A stretch of DNA of 64,000 nt from Hofstenia miamia. Lineage: Eukaryota; Xenacoelomorpha; Acoela. The translations under genes were made by a program, and so were the position numbers. The notes below the pieces were generated by a model. That model did not search any database and was not told the DNA's origin. It saw only the letters and a list, made by a program, of their open reading frames with translations. Shown here piece by piece: positions 36,951 through 50,299 of the stretch (position 1 is its first letter; each line of letters starts with the position of its first letter). The DNA lies in assembly GCA_004352715.1 (NCBI GenBank), contig SCFE01000069.1, positions 103,656 to 167,655 of the forward strand. Direction: 5' to 3'.

Positions 36951-37912
36951 CAGTAGCGCATGAAGTGGAGTGGCAATTGCCACCCCAATATTCTTATTGG
37001 GTGGATGTACCACCTTGATGTTTCCATTTAATATGCTCAATAAAACAAAAAGACGAAATAATAAAACACAAATTTTATTGGCATAAATTAAAAACCCAAA
37101 ATATTTTTTGTACTGTACTGATTCTGGTAAGAAAAAATATGCCTATATGTACATATTTGCCAATCAATAATGTTTTGCTTCTAGTTCTATGCTTATGTAA
37201 ATCAATTTAAAAAAAACTACAACAAAAATATACATATTTCGAATTTTTCTATCTATGAGCGACAAAAGTTCATATTCTAACCATGAGTCATATTTCATAA
37301 GGTACTTTTCATTAATAAAATTTTGGCATATTTCAAATCAGCGTTCACCTTACAGTAAACTACAATTTTCATTATATGGGCATTCAACTTATAATTCAAG
37401 GATTTCTAAATTCAGAAAAGTGAAGTTTAAAAAACATTTTCTTAAAAAATCATTTTTAAACTTAACAATTCAACTATGAAATAACTTACCAATTAAAATG
37501 AAGTGAATCAAAAATCACAGGGAATTTCAAAGTGAAATCAATGACTACCTCCTTAATCAAAATATCCCTAAAATCGGTTCTACGTCATGGAAAGGATTTC
37601 AGTTTTTCAAAAAATATCACTAGTTAAAATATTTAGCTAAACTGGGTAAACTGTAAATTCTGCATCCATGTTTTTGTACTTGTTTTATTGTGTATGTGCT
37701 TCATGTTATTATTGCTGCATTAAATGTAGTATAGCAGCATTTGTTTAATTATGCCAATATATATATATATATATATATATATGTTGATAAAATTTGTGTT
37801 TTATTACTGTGCCTGTAGTGTTGGTCAATATTTTATCTTGAAATATTGAGATGGCGCAGCTACCCCAATATGGGCAACTGCCACCCTTGCCACACCACTT
37901 CTGGCGCTACTG
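36951..37912. mobile_element. 962-bp hAT-type non-autonomous element
   Basis: The left end CAGTAGCGCATGAAGTGGAG is matched by the complement of the right end, CAGTAGCGCCAGAAGTGGTG. GTGGCA and CCCCAATAT blocks further inside are also inverted. No matching 8-bp duplication was found, even after removing the neighbouring insertion. It contains a (TA)n tract at 37758-37782 and no transposase. Confidence 0.75.
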
Positions 37913-38980
37913 GCACTCTCTTATCTAATGTGAGCAAAGCTGTTTCCTAAATATTTAGTGTGTTGTAATACCCCCCTTTGCATGAGATGCGGAGAGCTAA
38001 ATTCGCCGTCGTTGCCAGTATGGGACCATTTGTTGATCAAAATTGTTTTTTTTCTATAGATTTTATTAATCTGGGTTTACATGTTCTCCGCTTTAGTAAA
38101 ATGTATTTAGTTTGTGAATTCTAATAGGTTACATACAAGGTAGAAAGCCAATATCAATTGAAAAAGGCAAAGAAAATGATTGACAAGTTGTTTATCTATC
38201 ACCATAACGGCTTGATGCAGAGGAGTGAATTCTGCTCTGGAGGAGCAATTAAATTGAGATAATGCGGCTACTAAAGCAGAGCTCTTGTAGACGCCCTTAA
38301 TGCAGCTTGCCAAATCATTTGGTTTTTATCGGATCATCCGCCTTTTGTGAATGGCCCTATTAACAAAGGCTTTTATTTATAAATCTTTTCTAAATGGTAG
38401 ATGTAGTTTTTTAAACATCTATGTCCAAACAAAGCAAACTATTTAAAACATTTGAATCACTAGATGAAATTGTTGAATGCACATTGAACCAATTTTGTAT
38501 TGTGTAAACCTGTATTGAACTAAATCATTGAATAATCTTGCTTATTTGTTTTGTTTGAAAATTATATTCAAAATGTGCTAGTATTAAAATGCCATATTTG
38601 TCTAATGGCATCAATCATTTTATGGATATTCAAACTGCAGATTACAAGTATTAATAAGCAAAAGTAATTTTGTATGCAACAAACATTTTTATTAGTTGAT
38701 TACTGCTACTCTGAAACATTTTGTAAGACTGAATTATACATTACTGGTAATATGTATTCAACCACCTTGCTATTTTGAATAAATAATGAACATTTATTGG
38801 AAAGAGTGTGCATGAGATTATAACTAAGTGTTACTGTGATTGAGAAAGGAAAATCTATATGTCTAATACCATAAAATATGTAGAAAAACAGTTGGCTATT
38901 AATTTTTAATCAAAATTAGAAAACTTGTATTGGAAAAATGTATTCTGCCACCTTAAAAAAAATTAACAAATGATCAAATC
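37913..38980. other. No gene recognised
   Basis: AT-rich, only short frames. ATGTATTCAACCACCTTG (38754) and ATGTATTCTGCCACCTT (38939) are similar phrases that may belong to a terminus of the adjacent Tc1-like relic. Confidence 0.4.
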
Positions 38981-38984
38981 CATT

Positions 38985-39720
38985 CAGTAAAGATAGCAAC
39001 ATCATTATTATGGAAAAAGTTTTTCATTTCTTTTGAGGTATGACATGGCGTACTATCCTGCTGATATATTGAATCACTTCTAAAGAGTGGCAAGAGTTCC
39101 TTCACTAGAATCCGAGCATATTGAGAGCTTCAGAGAGTACCAGTGATGTGAAAAATTTTGAGAAGGCCACACTTCCATATTGCACCCCATACCATGAAAG
39201 ACTTCCCACCATAATTCATGCCCCCAAGTAAATTAAGACAAGAATCCGAACTTCTGCACAGTTGGTATCTTTATCAACATTCTTTTTAATGAGCTCAAAC
39301 CTTGACTCATCTGAAAAGATAATATTAGACCAATGTTCATATGAATTGTCTCTCATCAACTTAGCCCACCTCACTTGGTGTAATCTTAGCTTTGAGGTTA
39401 AGAATGGCTTTTAGGTGCTGCAAAATTCCCAATGGAGTACTTCTTCAGAAAGTTTCACACAGTTCTTCCCGTAATGAGGTGACCATCAGCCCATTCCTTG
39501 CAATGTTCCTCTGAGGTCTTTCTGGGATTTTGCTTTGAAAGGCATACAAGAACTGGCTGCAAAGTTTTGGAGGTCTTCTTTGGTCTTCCAGACTTCAGCA
39601 ATGGTTTTTTCACAGCAATGATTCCCGACAGTACTTTGAGGTCACTCTACAAGTTGAGATATATTATGTTGACTCATCTCTTCCAAATGTTTGAAGATAA
39701 TCAACTTGCAGATAGCAATA
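38985..39720 (-). pseudogene. Second Tc1-like transposase relic
   Basis: On the minus strand, frames broken by stops read RWAKLMRDNSYEHW and then NIIFSDESRFEL, the first catalytic Asp motif of Tc1-type transposases (about 39290-39370). Downstream at about 39130-39210 comes the MVWGCI-like block in altered form (MVGSLSWYGVQYG). The N-terminal half is in the 39400-39720 region. No intact frame survives and the termini are not certain. Confidence 0.75.
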
Positions 39721-42700
39721 TGTACATAACCAGGCATTACATGTGGTGAAGGAAGACTGTTATTAGATATTTGCAAAAAAATAGACTAAAACAATCAAGT
39801 ATAACTTTCTGTGTTTTACTTTCTTAACTGTATAAATTACAAATTTTTTTGTTTTTGCCATTTTAAACATTCCATGTGTTTAATTTATTTTGCTAATATC
39901 CAAATACAAAAACAAGAAATTTTTTATTAAACTTGACATTACAGGAAGTAATATATGATAAAAGCATAGTAGTTTTTTTGGAAAAATTAAACGTGGGTTA
40001 TTGTAGCATCTCCTACCAGGCTTGGCATACATTTATTCAAATCTGTCTTTGATTATGTGGTGAATTAGCAGGTAGGGATCTAACAGTCTCTCACTGCTCT
40101 GCTTTCTTGTTAACCATTTCCATTAACTATTATTAACAGATAATTTAACCATCACTATTTAGGTAAAGTAGTTTTGCAGTATCTACAATAGTTGAGCATC
40201 CGCCTGATGCTGTTTTTCAAATTCAGCAACAACTCTAGCAATTCATTTCCATTGAAGTGTATTCATCACTCAGCTCAATAGCATTACTTATGTGTACCCT
40301 AGCTTAATGCGGTGCTTACTAAAGGCTTGACACAACTCAACTTAAACTCATTTTGTAAAGTGTACTTATTTACTGCAACTGGGCTTGTTACTAGCTGCTT
40401 AATTAACTGATGTACAAATAGCCATTACTGAAAAAATATTGGCTTAGAAATAATTAATTAAACAAGTAGCAGCTTCCTATCCTAAACTCCTATTCATATA
40501 CCTAGCTTAAGTGTGGGTTTGTTGTCAGGGATGTAGAACCTAGAATCATTCCCGTCTTTGGATCCTGACCACTACTAGACACAAACCATTTAGCTGAACA
40601 TTGGCATTTAGTAATCAAACTGTAAACAAACTAAGGATAAGAATTCCAAAGAATTTACTTCAACAATTGTTATAATGGTTTCTCTCTATTTATAGTAATT
40701 CAAATTAAACTTCCGCCAAAGTTGGCTAAAAATAATGAGAAGTGATTTTGCCCTCTACAATTTGTCAAATCAACAATATCAACAAGTACTAATTTTTTTA
40801 CATTTACATTTGATAAATTGTGGTTGCAAATACAACAAATTAGATTGTTAAGTATATTTCTAATCATCATTGTCTTTCTTTACCTTTTTTACTGACTTCT
40901 TTTTAGCAGCTAATTTGTTAGATTATGCAACATTATGCATAAAGGCAAATTAGACTTAAATGTTAAATTTACATATAGTTTATGCATAAAGACCCAATTT
41001 TGTTTCCTAAAAAATTATGCATGCAATGTTATTTAATAGGATTTATACACATACATACTTTCAATATACAATATTATTATATATTAGTTTTACACAGCTA
41101 TCTTTTCTCTACATTTCGTTTTGGTGTATATGAATTTTTCATGATTGTACACATTGTAGACTGTTACATCTCTTATCAACTTTTACATGGCAATCTTCTT
41201 TTCTTTATGGTTTATATACATTTTTGGGGCTGTAATGTTTGCAGATTGTTACATCTGCATGACTTACACATCTTTTTTCTGATATATATGGTTTATGAGG
41301 TTTTATGTGGTTGTGTGCATTACATGACTTTTCACTATTCCAGTGTTTTGCATTGTCAAATTTGTCACAATTCCATGCTATGCTCCACCAGTTTTTTCTA
41401 AAAGTATACACTTGTAAATGCATGCACCAAGCTATGTAATAAATGTTAATCAAAAGCCAAATGCTTACAAAGAATTTGAGTTCTATAACATCTAATAATT
41501 CAACACACTTAATTTACTTGTTAGTTAAAAATTAAACAAAATAATGACATATAAATAATTGCTATCACTCAATTGCAACTTAAAGAAATCAAGCACACAT
41601 GATTAAAAATGAAATACTTGATAAACCAATAATGCATACAAATTCATTTAAAGCAAAAATGTGTATGACCAAAAGAAAAATATTACAACAATGTAAGTAC
41701 ATGATGAAAATAAATTATTTACAATTATATGCCAACATAGCTTGTTAATTATAAATGCATTCACCAGTCCAAAACACATTGCCTTCAATCTCTGACCCAT
41801 CACCATTCATGTTGTACTTTATTGTTATATGGCAATAAACAAATCTTTTTAAAGTGAAACCATCTTTAATTGAAACAAATGTGCTTGAAATTGTGTCTAC
41901 ATCATTAAAAAACCATGTAAGACGGGTAAAACAAGAACAAAGAACAAAGAAACTGTGTAAACATCACAATTATTTTAAAAATTAAATTCATTTTACTAAT
42001 TATTTATTATATTTTTTGGTAAATTTATTTTTTATTTAGTTTTGCAATTTTATTTTCTTTGCTAAGAATTGCTTCAAATTATAGCATTTGACTAATATCA
42101 AATCACTGTTAAAATGCATAAGATGTTTGCAGTAGTTGAAAGATAATGAATATATACTGATAATGTCAATATTGTAGAATCACTGGGTTGAATCTAGAGA
42201 AAACTTTGCCAGAGGACTTAGTGTCAAAGCAGAAGGTCANTTATGCACAAAACTAGGCCAATCATTACAATATAGAGGGTAAAAAATTTAATATTTTTAA
42301 AATTTTAATAAAGGAATACGATAAAATTTCTTCAATTTTTTAGTATTTCTATGGAAAAGTTGAAGTTCAAATGGATAATTTAATAATTAGCCTATCTATT
42401 AATGTAGAATCACTGGGTTGAATCTAGACAGAACTTTGCCACAGGACTTAGTGTCAAAGCAGAAGGTCATTGAGGTGAACATATACTAGAGCAACAGTGA
42501 TTCTAGTGAACAAGAGAACATGGTTAAACTATTTCTCTATTTACAGATGCTTGGGTGTCTTATATACAATGTGTATTTATAATATGTACAAACATGAAAA
42601 CAACTAGTCACTAGTCAACACAAAAAGTGTGTGAGCTGGCCAATAAATAACAACAACTACCAACTGATGGGTACAATATGTGTTATCGCCCAACATCAAA

Positions 42701-43390
42701 TTAGTTGTTACCCATTGTGAAGGAGATGGCATTTATTAATGCTATGAAAGAAGAAATTCTCCTTTGTAGTTTTTGGTAATCTTTTTTCATTTGTAATTTA
42801 GTTTCTTTACACATTGCATTGATAATATATGTAGTGTTTTCCTTTGCAAATCAAGTGTATCCAGGAAATGTTTATTGATTTAGTAATATTAAGCATGTAT
42901 AAACAATAAATTTTTCTAAAAATTTCCTTAATTTGTATAATATTTATTATTTAAATGTAAAAATAACTTACCCCACATTGGAGAAATTCAACCATCCTTG
43001 ACTCAATCTTTGTAAAAACTGAATAATGTGCTACCATTTGCAACTTGGAAAAATAATATCTATAGATTTATTAAATTAAAAACACAAATGTATAGTTATA
43101 ACTTTGGAGTTTAAACAAATGCTGCAAACATTAAATGAAATATTCTTGATTTTCCACCATTTCCTCATTCTATGCAAATATCCAGCATGATATTAATTCA
43201 CCCTGCCGCAGCAAACTCAATCACATGACCTTGCTCAGTGCAAAACTTTATGTTTATTCTATTGATAGATGATCTTGACACTGGGTTATACATTGGATTT
43301 TGCTTTTCATGATGTATTATAGGGATGGTAGTTGGTTTGTCAAATTGTGCTAACACTAATGGGGATTTATCCAATAAGGGTAATTGGGGG
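39721..43390. repeat. CpG-poor region with degenerate repeats
   Basis: No gene could be supported. A 139-codon plus-strand frame at 40982-41401 is Phe/Tyr/His-rich and contains a degenerate internal repeat, so it is probably repeat sequence. The stretch 41520-41960 is related in the same orientation to 45720-46330. A block of about 65 bp (42171-42239) ending at the single N 42240 recurs at 42403-42470, again suggesting an unmerged contig overlap. Confidence 0.55.
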
Positions 43391-45060
43391 CTACCAACAA
43401 AGTGAAGTTCTGCAATAATGGTTTGAAACCATTAAAATATTATTTCCATCATATATGTCACATTCATAGCTTGTATCAGTTGTTGTATTTGGATAAATCT
43501 TTCCATAAAATCCAAGCATTTCACCAGTCTGGTCTAAATCTGCCCAGTGGGTGATAAGAATACAGTGCTCCTTTGCACTGAAAGAATCAATATTGCCATA
43601 CCAGCAATCAGTGTTTTCATCAGAATCAAGCCAAGCATAAAATTTTTGGTTTATGAGACATTTAAGCAATTCTGCATATCCTGCATCAAGCAGTTGCCAC
43701 AAATCCATAGCATTCTGGAGCCTGTACCAACAAACTCCAGATTGATCAGAAACACTCTCTTTGAATTCATTGCTAACCTGCACTGTCAAATTATCACAAA
43801 ATAGGTTGAAATGGTCAAGATCATTTACCACACCTTTGAATGTTTTATTCACCCATTCACAAGAAAACTTAGTATCAGCCTAGGCATTTGATTGAAAATA
43901 AACATCTTTGTTTTTATGCCATACATTAATTTCCTTGCTGGTTATTCTCTTAGCCAGGCCTCTGAAGATAATTGCAAGCTTAGATGTTTCCCACATTGTC
44001 AGGAAATTTACAAAGTACATTAGCACTTGTCCAGGCCACTCCCGGGTTGTGAGATCCAAACTTTTGATTTCTTTTGATATTTTCCTTCTTCATAATGATG
44101 GTATACTTTCTTCATATTGATAGCAAATGGCAAAGGGCTTTGGTCAACATTAAATCAATTAATTGGCTTAAAGTAACCCCACTTTGCATCATAATGGATA
44201 TGTTTTCCAGATCTTATCAAATGTTCATGGGTGGTGCCATGCTATTTCTCTAAGTCTTTGCAAAATTCCTCTTTAGAGAATTTGCAATTTTGTTGTCTAG
44301 CTCTCATCTGAATCTTGAATTTCTTTATAAATGTTGTGATGACATGCATTCTTATAATCACATTTGGATCCCCTATTAATTCATGGTAAAGGATTCATGC
44401 TTTCAACCATAACCAATTAAAATCAACTTGGTGACCTTTACTCCTCACCTCTTTGAATTGTTTTTAAAAGTTTGTCATAAAGGTTGATATACTTTCTTGA
44501 TGGACAAATTTTAAGGTAGTTCTTGTATTCTGAAGCTGCTCATTTAAAAATTTTGACCTTAGCTTTAAACCATTTTAGGGCTAGTGATCTGTCAACATGA
44601 TATTTCCCAGCAACAGTTTTGTAATGTTCACCAGCCTCAATGTCTGCAATAACATCTGCCCTAAAAGAAGCCTAGTACTGTTATCTGGTGTCCATTCCTC
44701 TTCTCACTGTGGTTTTACAATTGTCCCCATCATCCCCAATCTCAATTACTTTGACATCAGCTCAATTGGTGACATTCATGTTTCAATTGCTCTCTTTTTA
44801 GCAGGTGGCTCTTCAATGTTACATTCACCAACAATAGATTTCAAAAATGAAGGCTGTTGTTGCTCTTGTGGGTGTTTGCAAAGAACATGAACAGCTAAGC
44901 CTTGCTTTTTTGAAACATGTCAGTATAGTATAATGAGAACATTTAAATGGTTTGTCTCTTCATAAGCTGTTGTTATGTGACACAAATATTCTTTATCATG
45001 ATGCTTGATGGTTTTAGTAAAATTAAATGCACCAAGAGTCAACTGATGTTTCTTCTCTCA
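43391..45060 (-). pseudogene. DDE_1-type (pogo/Jerky-like) transposase relic
   Basis: Read on the minus strand. The first acidic motif is FNVDQSPLPFA (about 44118-44150), followed by a region with IFRGLAKRI and WHKNKDVYFQSNA (43870-43990). The open frame 43852-43391 has LFCDNLTVQV (second Asp), GVCWYRLQNAMDLWQLLDAG (third Asp) and FSAKEHCILITHWADLDQTG. This order matches the DDE_1 superfamily endonuclease used by pogo/Tigger/Jerky-type elements. Upstream DNA-binding sequence (44160-45060) is scattered across frames with stops. The region is strikingly poor in CpG. Terminal repeats were not identified. Confidence 0.65.
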
Positions 45061-45499
45061 TCAGCAGATTAAGAAAATGATAAAATAATCCCAGTCAACA
45101 AAATTTATAGGGAAGTGGCTGCACACCACCTGCTCATGTTAGTTTGAGATATCTTGCAGGTGTAAAGAAATTGGCAAAAAAAGCAAAAACAGTGTCACAT
45201 CATTTAAAGTGTGATATTCTAGCATGTGATAATACAAGCTAATTATTTTGTTTATCATTTAATTAGAGTGATAAAGTAATCTCTTAAGGAATGTTTAAAA
45301 GTTGGTAACATTAATCTGTTAATAATCATTTGTTTACATAGCTGTCTTAATTTAGCAGAAAAAACTTTCAAGTATTTTCTCAGCATGTGACCATTGTGAG
45401 GTCATAATGACATAATATTATATGATGGATTATACAAATATAAGGGATGTGGTAGATAATAAAAATATAAAGTAGTTACAGCAAAAAGAATCAGTGGCA

Positions 45500-47550
45500 T
45501 TTAAAATCCTCTAAATAGTAAAGTAAATAGCCAAAACTTGCTTTTTGCCATTGGTAGATATGATTTACAATCACTAATTTGTAAACTCTGTGATCCATTT
45601 CCAATTCTAAGCATAAAAATGTTTGTAAATAGTGTATTATTCACACACACAAAATACAAATGCATGGTATTTAAAAGATTGAATTTCAAGAAATGAAAAA
45701 AAAGGCCAAAAAACCATAATTGTTAGTTAAAAATAAGAAATTAGACAAAATAATTCCTTTCACTTAATTGATAGTTAAAGAAAAATAGAAATTAAACACA
45801 CATGATTTAAAACAAAATAATAAACCAATAACATATATAAATTTGTTTAAACCAAAAATGTGCACAATTGAAAAGAGAAATAATACAGCAATGTATATAG
45901 GTGGTAAACCAATAACACATATAAATTTGCTTAAAGCAAACATTAAAAACATGTTTGGTGAAAAGTAGAATATTACATCAATGTATGTAAGCAAATAAAC
46001 CAATACTGTATTTAATTTCATTTAAAGCAAAAATGTGTATGATCTGTGTATATAAATTCATTTAAAACAAAATCATGAAGCACACTGATATGAAATAATC
46101 ACCTGCATTGTTAGATAGTAGAGACACATAAATCGACATATTAAATATTTTGTATTAATTATTAACAAAACTCCAGTTTACTTTGCTGTTTAACTAGCTT
46201 CAAAGCAGAATGAATTTCATTATTTAACATTAAAATGCACTTGAATTTCCCAGGCCAAAAATGTATTACTTGCTTCAATCTCCAACCTGTCAAGATGATT
46301 AGTTGATAATTTGCATTGAATGTTTTAAATGTCAAAAACATTTACTCTTTACATTGTGTGATGGGCTGACTCAGCAATTCTCAGGGAGAATGCATCTCCT
46401 TTGATTTTCCATCTGCTAAAATTAATTGACTTGGCTTACACAATAATTGTAAAAAAACACACAGGGTTGTGCACACTGGCATGAAATAATCAAATACGTA
46501 ATTAGAATAATCCCCTTTTTATTAATTTGGGTAATAAAACACTTGAAAAAGTGAAATACTTAACAATGTGAATTAAAAAATGTGCAATATATAAAATTAG
46601 AAAGAAACATGATTTATTTGAAGTGATGTGCTTGTTTTTCAAATTAAAAATATATAAGTTCATGTAAAGTTCTACTCATTCTCATAATAAAGAATGCATA
46701 CCCATGTTTAATGTTGTTCCTTCATGAAGCAGTCAGACATTTTTAATTTTCAGTGGTTAAACAAATTTGGGAAAAACAAACTCACTCTGGAAATTAATTG
46801 ATAAAGATTATTTTAAGAGATATTCCAAGGAAATTGTTTTTTATTTTCACTTCCAAAGTAATATTTATAACAAATTTAAAGCAAAAATGAATCATGTGAA
46901 ATTTTTCAAGGAATTTTTATAAGGTTAACTAGGTGAAAACAGGGTTCAAAACTCCTAAATATTATTTGGTGATATAGGTGAAACTATGCTACAATCAGAG
47001 GCATTTGGTAATCTTGTCATAGCTGGAAGGCATTTAAATTGTGGTATTGTGTTGAAAACCCATTCAGTTTTTTTTCAAAGGGGTGTTACTCAAGTCTAAT
47101 TCAGAAAATGCTTCTGGAATATTTTTGTTTAATTCAGTGATAGAGTGCAGATTAGAATTTTAAGAACTCAGATGGGAATTATGTGCAAAATGTAGGTTGC
47201 ATATAAAAAAGCTGTTGGCAAACCATATGGCTATTTGTTTATAAATTTCTGAAATAATTATAAGCAATGTCTGCAGTTGAAATGGTGCTTATTTCTCTGG
47301 AAAATTAAAATAGATTAACAGATTGCTGTCAAGAACTGATGGTGACAGTATGTAGCTAAAATACAAACAAGTGAGTAATTGTCATTCTACACAGCAAGCC
47401 CCTCTCATTCAAGATAATATTCAGGTAAATGCAATGCTGTTAAAACACTGATTAAACAAAAACAATTTCAACAAGATAACACAAGCTGTGACAAATTAAA
47501 AAAATTTTAAACAGTTCAAATACAAGCACTCTCCTGCACACTGATACAAT
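45500..47550. repeat. Degenerate repeats left of the Polinton genes
   Basis: Units containing AATAAACCAATA, ATAAATTTGTTTAAA and AAAATGTG recur several times between 45770 and 46080, and units around GCACACTG.TATGAAATAATCA recur at 46080 and 46470. The same family is at 41520-41960. No protein could be read. If the Polinton is longer on this side, its polymerase and ATPase genes are not recognisable here. Confidence 0.5.
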
Positions 47551-47559
47551 TTATACAAG

Positions 47560-47884
47560 TGCTGGCTCATTATCATTTACCAAATTCAAAAATGTCTTAA
47601 AAACACCAAACAAAAGACTGAAGCAGTGTGTGGCAGTGTGTGCAGAAAGAGTGATAGGGAGTTTGCAAGAAATTCTATTTAAGTATTTAAACTTTAGCAG
47701 GGGTTATAAATATATAGATAAACTACAACAAATTGCTGATGTCTTAAATTCCAGAGTAAATTGCACAATAAGCATGTCTCTAAATGCTGTAAGAAAAAAA
47801 CATGTACCATACTTGGTTGGAAATCTAATGAGTGTTAGTAATAAGCATTACCCAACAGCTTGTTTTGCCTTTGTGACCTGGTAA
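47560..47884 (+). pseudogene. Polinton/Maverick-type integrase, C-terminal fragment
   Basis: An 84-codon frame corresponds to the end of a retroviral-type (RVE) integrase core: an ERVI...L motif around the last catalytic Glu, then a YKYIDKLQQIADVLNSR region followed by the M...AV segment typical of Polinton integrases. The upstream catalytic part is not recognisable. It heads a same-strand series of virus-like genes at 48.1-51.9 kb, which supports the assignment. A retroviral or Ginger-type integrase is the alternative, but the neighbours favour Polinton. Confidence 0.72.
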
Positions 47885-48139
47885 GAATTTCAAAATCTGA
47901 ATACACATTTTGAAAAGGCTATTCTTCACAATTTCAAACAGAGAGTTTTAAAATAAACAAAGTTTTACCCATGATCTCCATTACATATGAACTAATGTAA
48001 AATAGTAGTGATGGTAGTGAAATGATTAAATGAAAATTCTACCAATGGGAATTGACTAGAAAATTTAGGAAGCATGCATGGACAAGAATAGAAAAGTATA
48101 AATAACTTATACATGTATATGTCAGATCATTAAGTATGG

Positions 48140-48610
48140 AGTGATATTATAGTGAACAAGTCAATGGTAGAAACCCTACAGCAATTACTTGTCAGAAAGG
48201 CTTTGGAGTGATTACTACACTTGGACAAGTTGCTATGCCACTAGCATTGAAAATGATTCCAGCCTTGATAAATGTATTAAGTAATATTGGTAAAGAGATT
48301 TTGGATGAATCAATTTTGGGTTTAAATGGCATAGACTCTGGCAATAATGTGAAAAAAGTTTTTAAACACAGAATTTGAAATGTAGTGAGAAACACAGTCA
48401 GGAATCAATTTAATAAATGACGTAGGAATTGTGAACAAACCAGTAATGGCTTCTCTGAACCAGGAAGGATAACAAAAACAATTAAAACAAAGCGTGGAAT
48501 TAAACAATTTACAGTTTCCAGTGCAAAAAAACAACGTAAACCTAGTCCATGCATAGTCAAAAAGAAACCCATCATAAAGAAAACTGACATTTTTAAGAAT
48601 TTCGTATAAA
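48140..48610 (+). pseudogene. Small glycine/lysine-rich Polinton virion-type protein, decayed
   Basis: The plus-strand reading shows a hydrophobic Gly/Leu/Ile segment, then a Lys/Arg-rich tail, interrupted by stops. This arrangement, directly before a capsid gene, resembles the small basic core-like proteins of Polintons and adenoviruses. The identity rests on composition and position only. Confidence 0.4.
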
Positions 48611-48659
48611 TAGCTGTACACATTGACATTTGATATTAGTTTGATCCCTGTCATGAGCA

Positions 48660-49900
48660 CATTCACTCAATCTTGCTTGCCTATTTTATAAAGTGATAAG
48701 GTGTTGGTAAACTTTAATGGTGGTAGTACACAGGAATATTTCCCAACTTCTGCTTTCAATGGACCACTCACTGAATTTAATTTCAGGTCAGAGCAAAATG
48801 AGTACATTGATTTCCAGAGTGTAAATCTTGGTTTATCAGTGAAAATTGTACTCAAAAGTGATGGTGGCAACCTAGTTTGGGATGACACAGATGATACAAA
48901 ACAAGATCAAGTTTGTTTAGCAAATAATGCATTACACTAATTGTTTAGTGATTATGGTTTATACGCAAATGGTGTTTTACTACATACAGGTGATGTGGTA
49001 TTACCTCCTATTGTTATGATTACCAATGAACTATCAAAAAGTGCAGCCAACAAGACTTCAATATTAACATCAAGCAGGTATTATTAAGAAAAACACCCTG
49101 ATAAACTGATGAAAGATTGTGATGAAAAAGATGGTCAGGTTAAACATAGAGTGCTAACCAGGGAAAGTCAGGTGGCAAACTTCTATGGTCCTATTGCCAT
49201 TGATTTTTTCTAATGTGAAAAATTACTAATACCTGGTGTTGATATTTGGCTAAAGCTTTTAAGATCACAAGATGATTTTTCCTTAATTGCAGATGATAAT
49301 TCAAATTACAAAATGCAAATTACAGGTGCCTTCCTAACTCTAAGAAAGCTCAGAGTCACAGAAAGTGTGCATTTGGCAATTGAAAAAATGCTATTGACCA
49401 CTCCTGCTACATAACACTTTACAAGAATTCTTACACATACATTTATAATTCCAGCAGGTCAGAACACACTTATTAGAGAAAACGTTTTTTCCAATGAACC
49501 CATTAGAAGAATTGCCTTGGCAATTGTTCCAAATCACCAGTTTACTGGGGTGATGTTTGAAAATGCATTTTCATATAAATTTAGAGGACTCCATCAAGTT
49601 ACTATAACCCATGTTAGTTGGAGATGACAACTATGCACAGGTATCAATCAATAAAAGCTCTGGGAATAAATAATGATGGTGGGGGAATACCCTACACACA
49701 GTATAACTAATATGTGATTATGGTTCTTGATCTGACTAGCATTGCAGAGGCCAACAATGAGGTTTTGTATCCTGAATTGAGTGGTGCAAATATACATTTA
49801 ATACTGGATTTTAAAAACACACTCACTGAATTGATGGAATTTATCATTTTGGGGGAAACAAATTCCAAAGTCTATAAGGGTTATAAAGTGATAACAAATG
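48660..49900 (+). pseudogene. Polinton jelly-roll capsid-type protein (F54H12.2-like), broken
   Basis: About 1.2 kb of plus-strand coding sequence similar to the Polinton capsid-type proteins related to nematode F54H12.2. Readable blocks are an EYIDF-type N-terminal strand region (48790-48830), a DNxLH-type segment near 48930, a PGVDIWLKLLRS block (about 49235-49270), and a C-terminal FDLT-like block (49725-49760). At least three stops and frame changes occur, including between the segment open to 48940 and the one open from 49714. It cannot produce a capsid. Whether it is the major or the minor capsid protein needs structure-based comparison. Confidence 0.7.
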
Positions 49901-50299
49901 TGTTTTGCAAATCATTGTATCATAAAAAGATGTTAAAACTTAATGAAATTCTAGCAGTGGAAGATCATATTCATGCTACCAAAGACCTGCATTTAATGTT
50001 TGCGCATGTAACAAACTATCTATTACAGAAGCACACTATGCACAATGTTGGTGTTGTAAAAGTTTTGCAAATGAACCCCAATGGTGGATTGATTGAATTT
50101 GATAATTCAAGGCTACACTTGCTTTTGAAATGATCAAAACTGCCTAGAATACATGCAATTTACCATGATAGATATGGTATTTTTAAAAGAGAATTTGGAA
50201 TGGGCAATGGATATCTGATATTTTACAGATTTTGGTGTAATTTACCAATTTTGGGTCAAATAGTGCATTTATTATTTTATCTCTACATCAAATTTAGAC

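Noticed and set aside
40982-41401. 139-codon Phe/Tyr/His-rich plus-strand frame
   Set aside because: Internally repetitive, with an opposing frame over its 3' part and no domain; taken as repeat sequence.
45764-46021. Hydrophobic minus-strand frame resembling a small membrane protein
   Set aside because: It is a translation of the degenerate repeats at 45770-46080.
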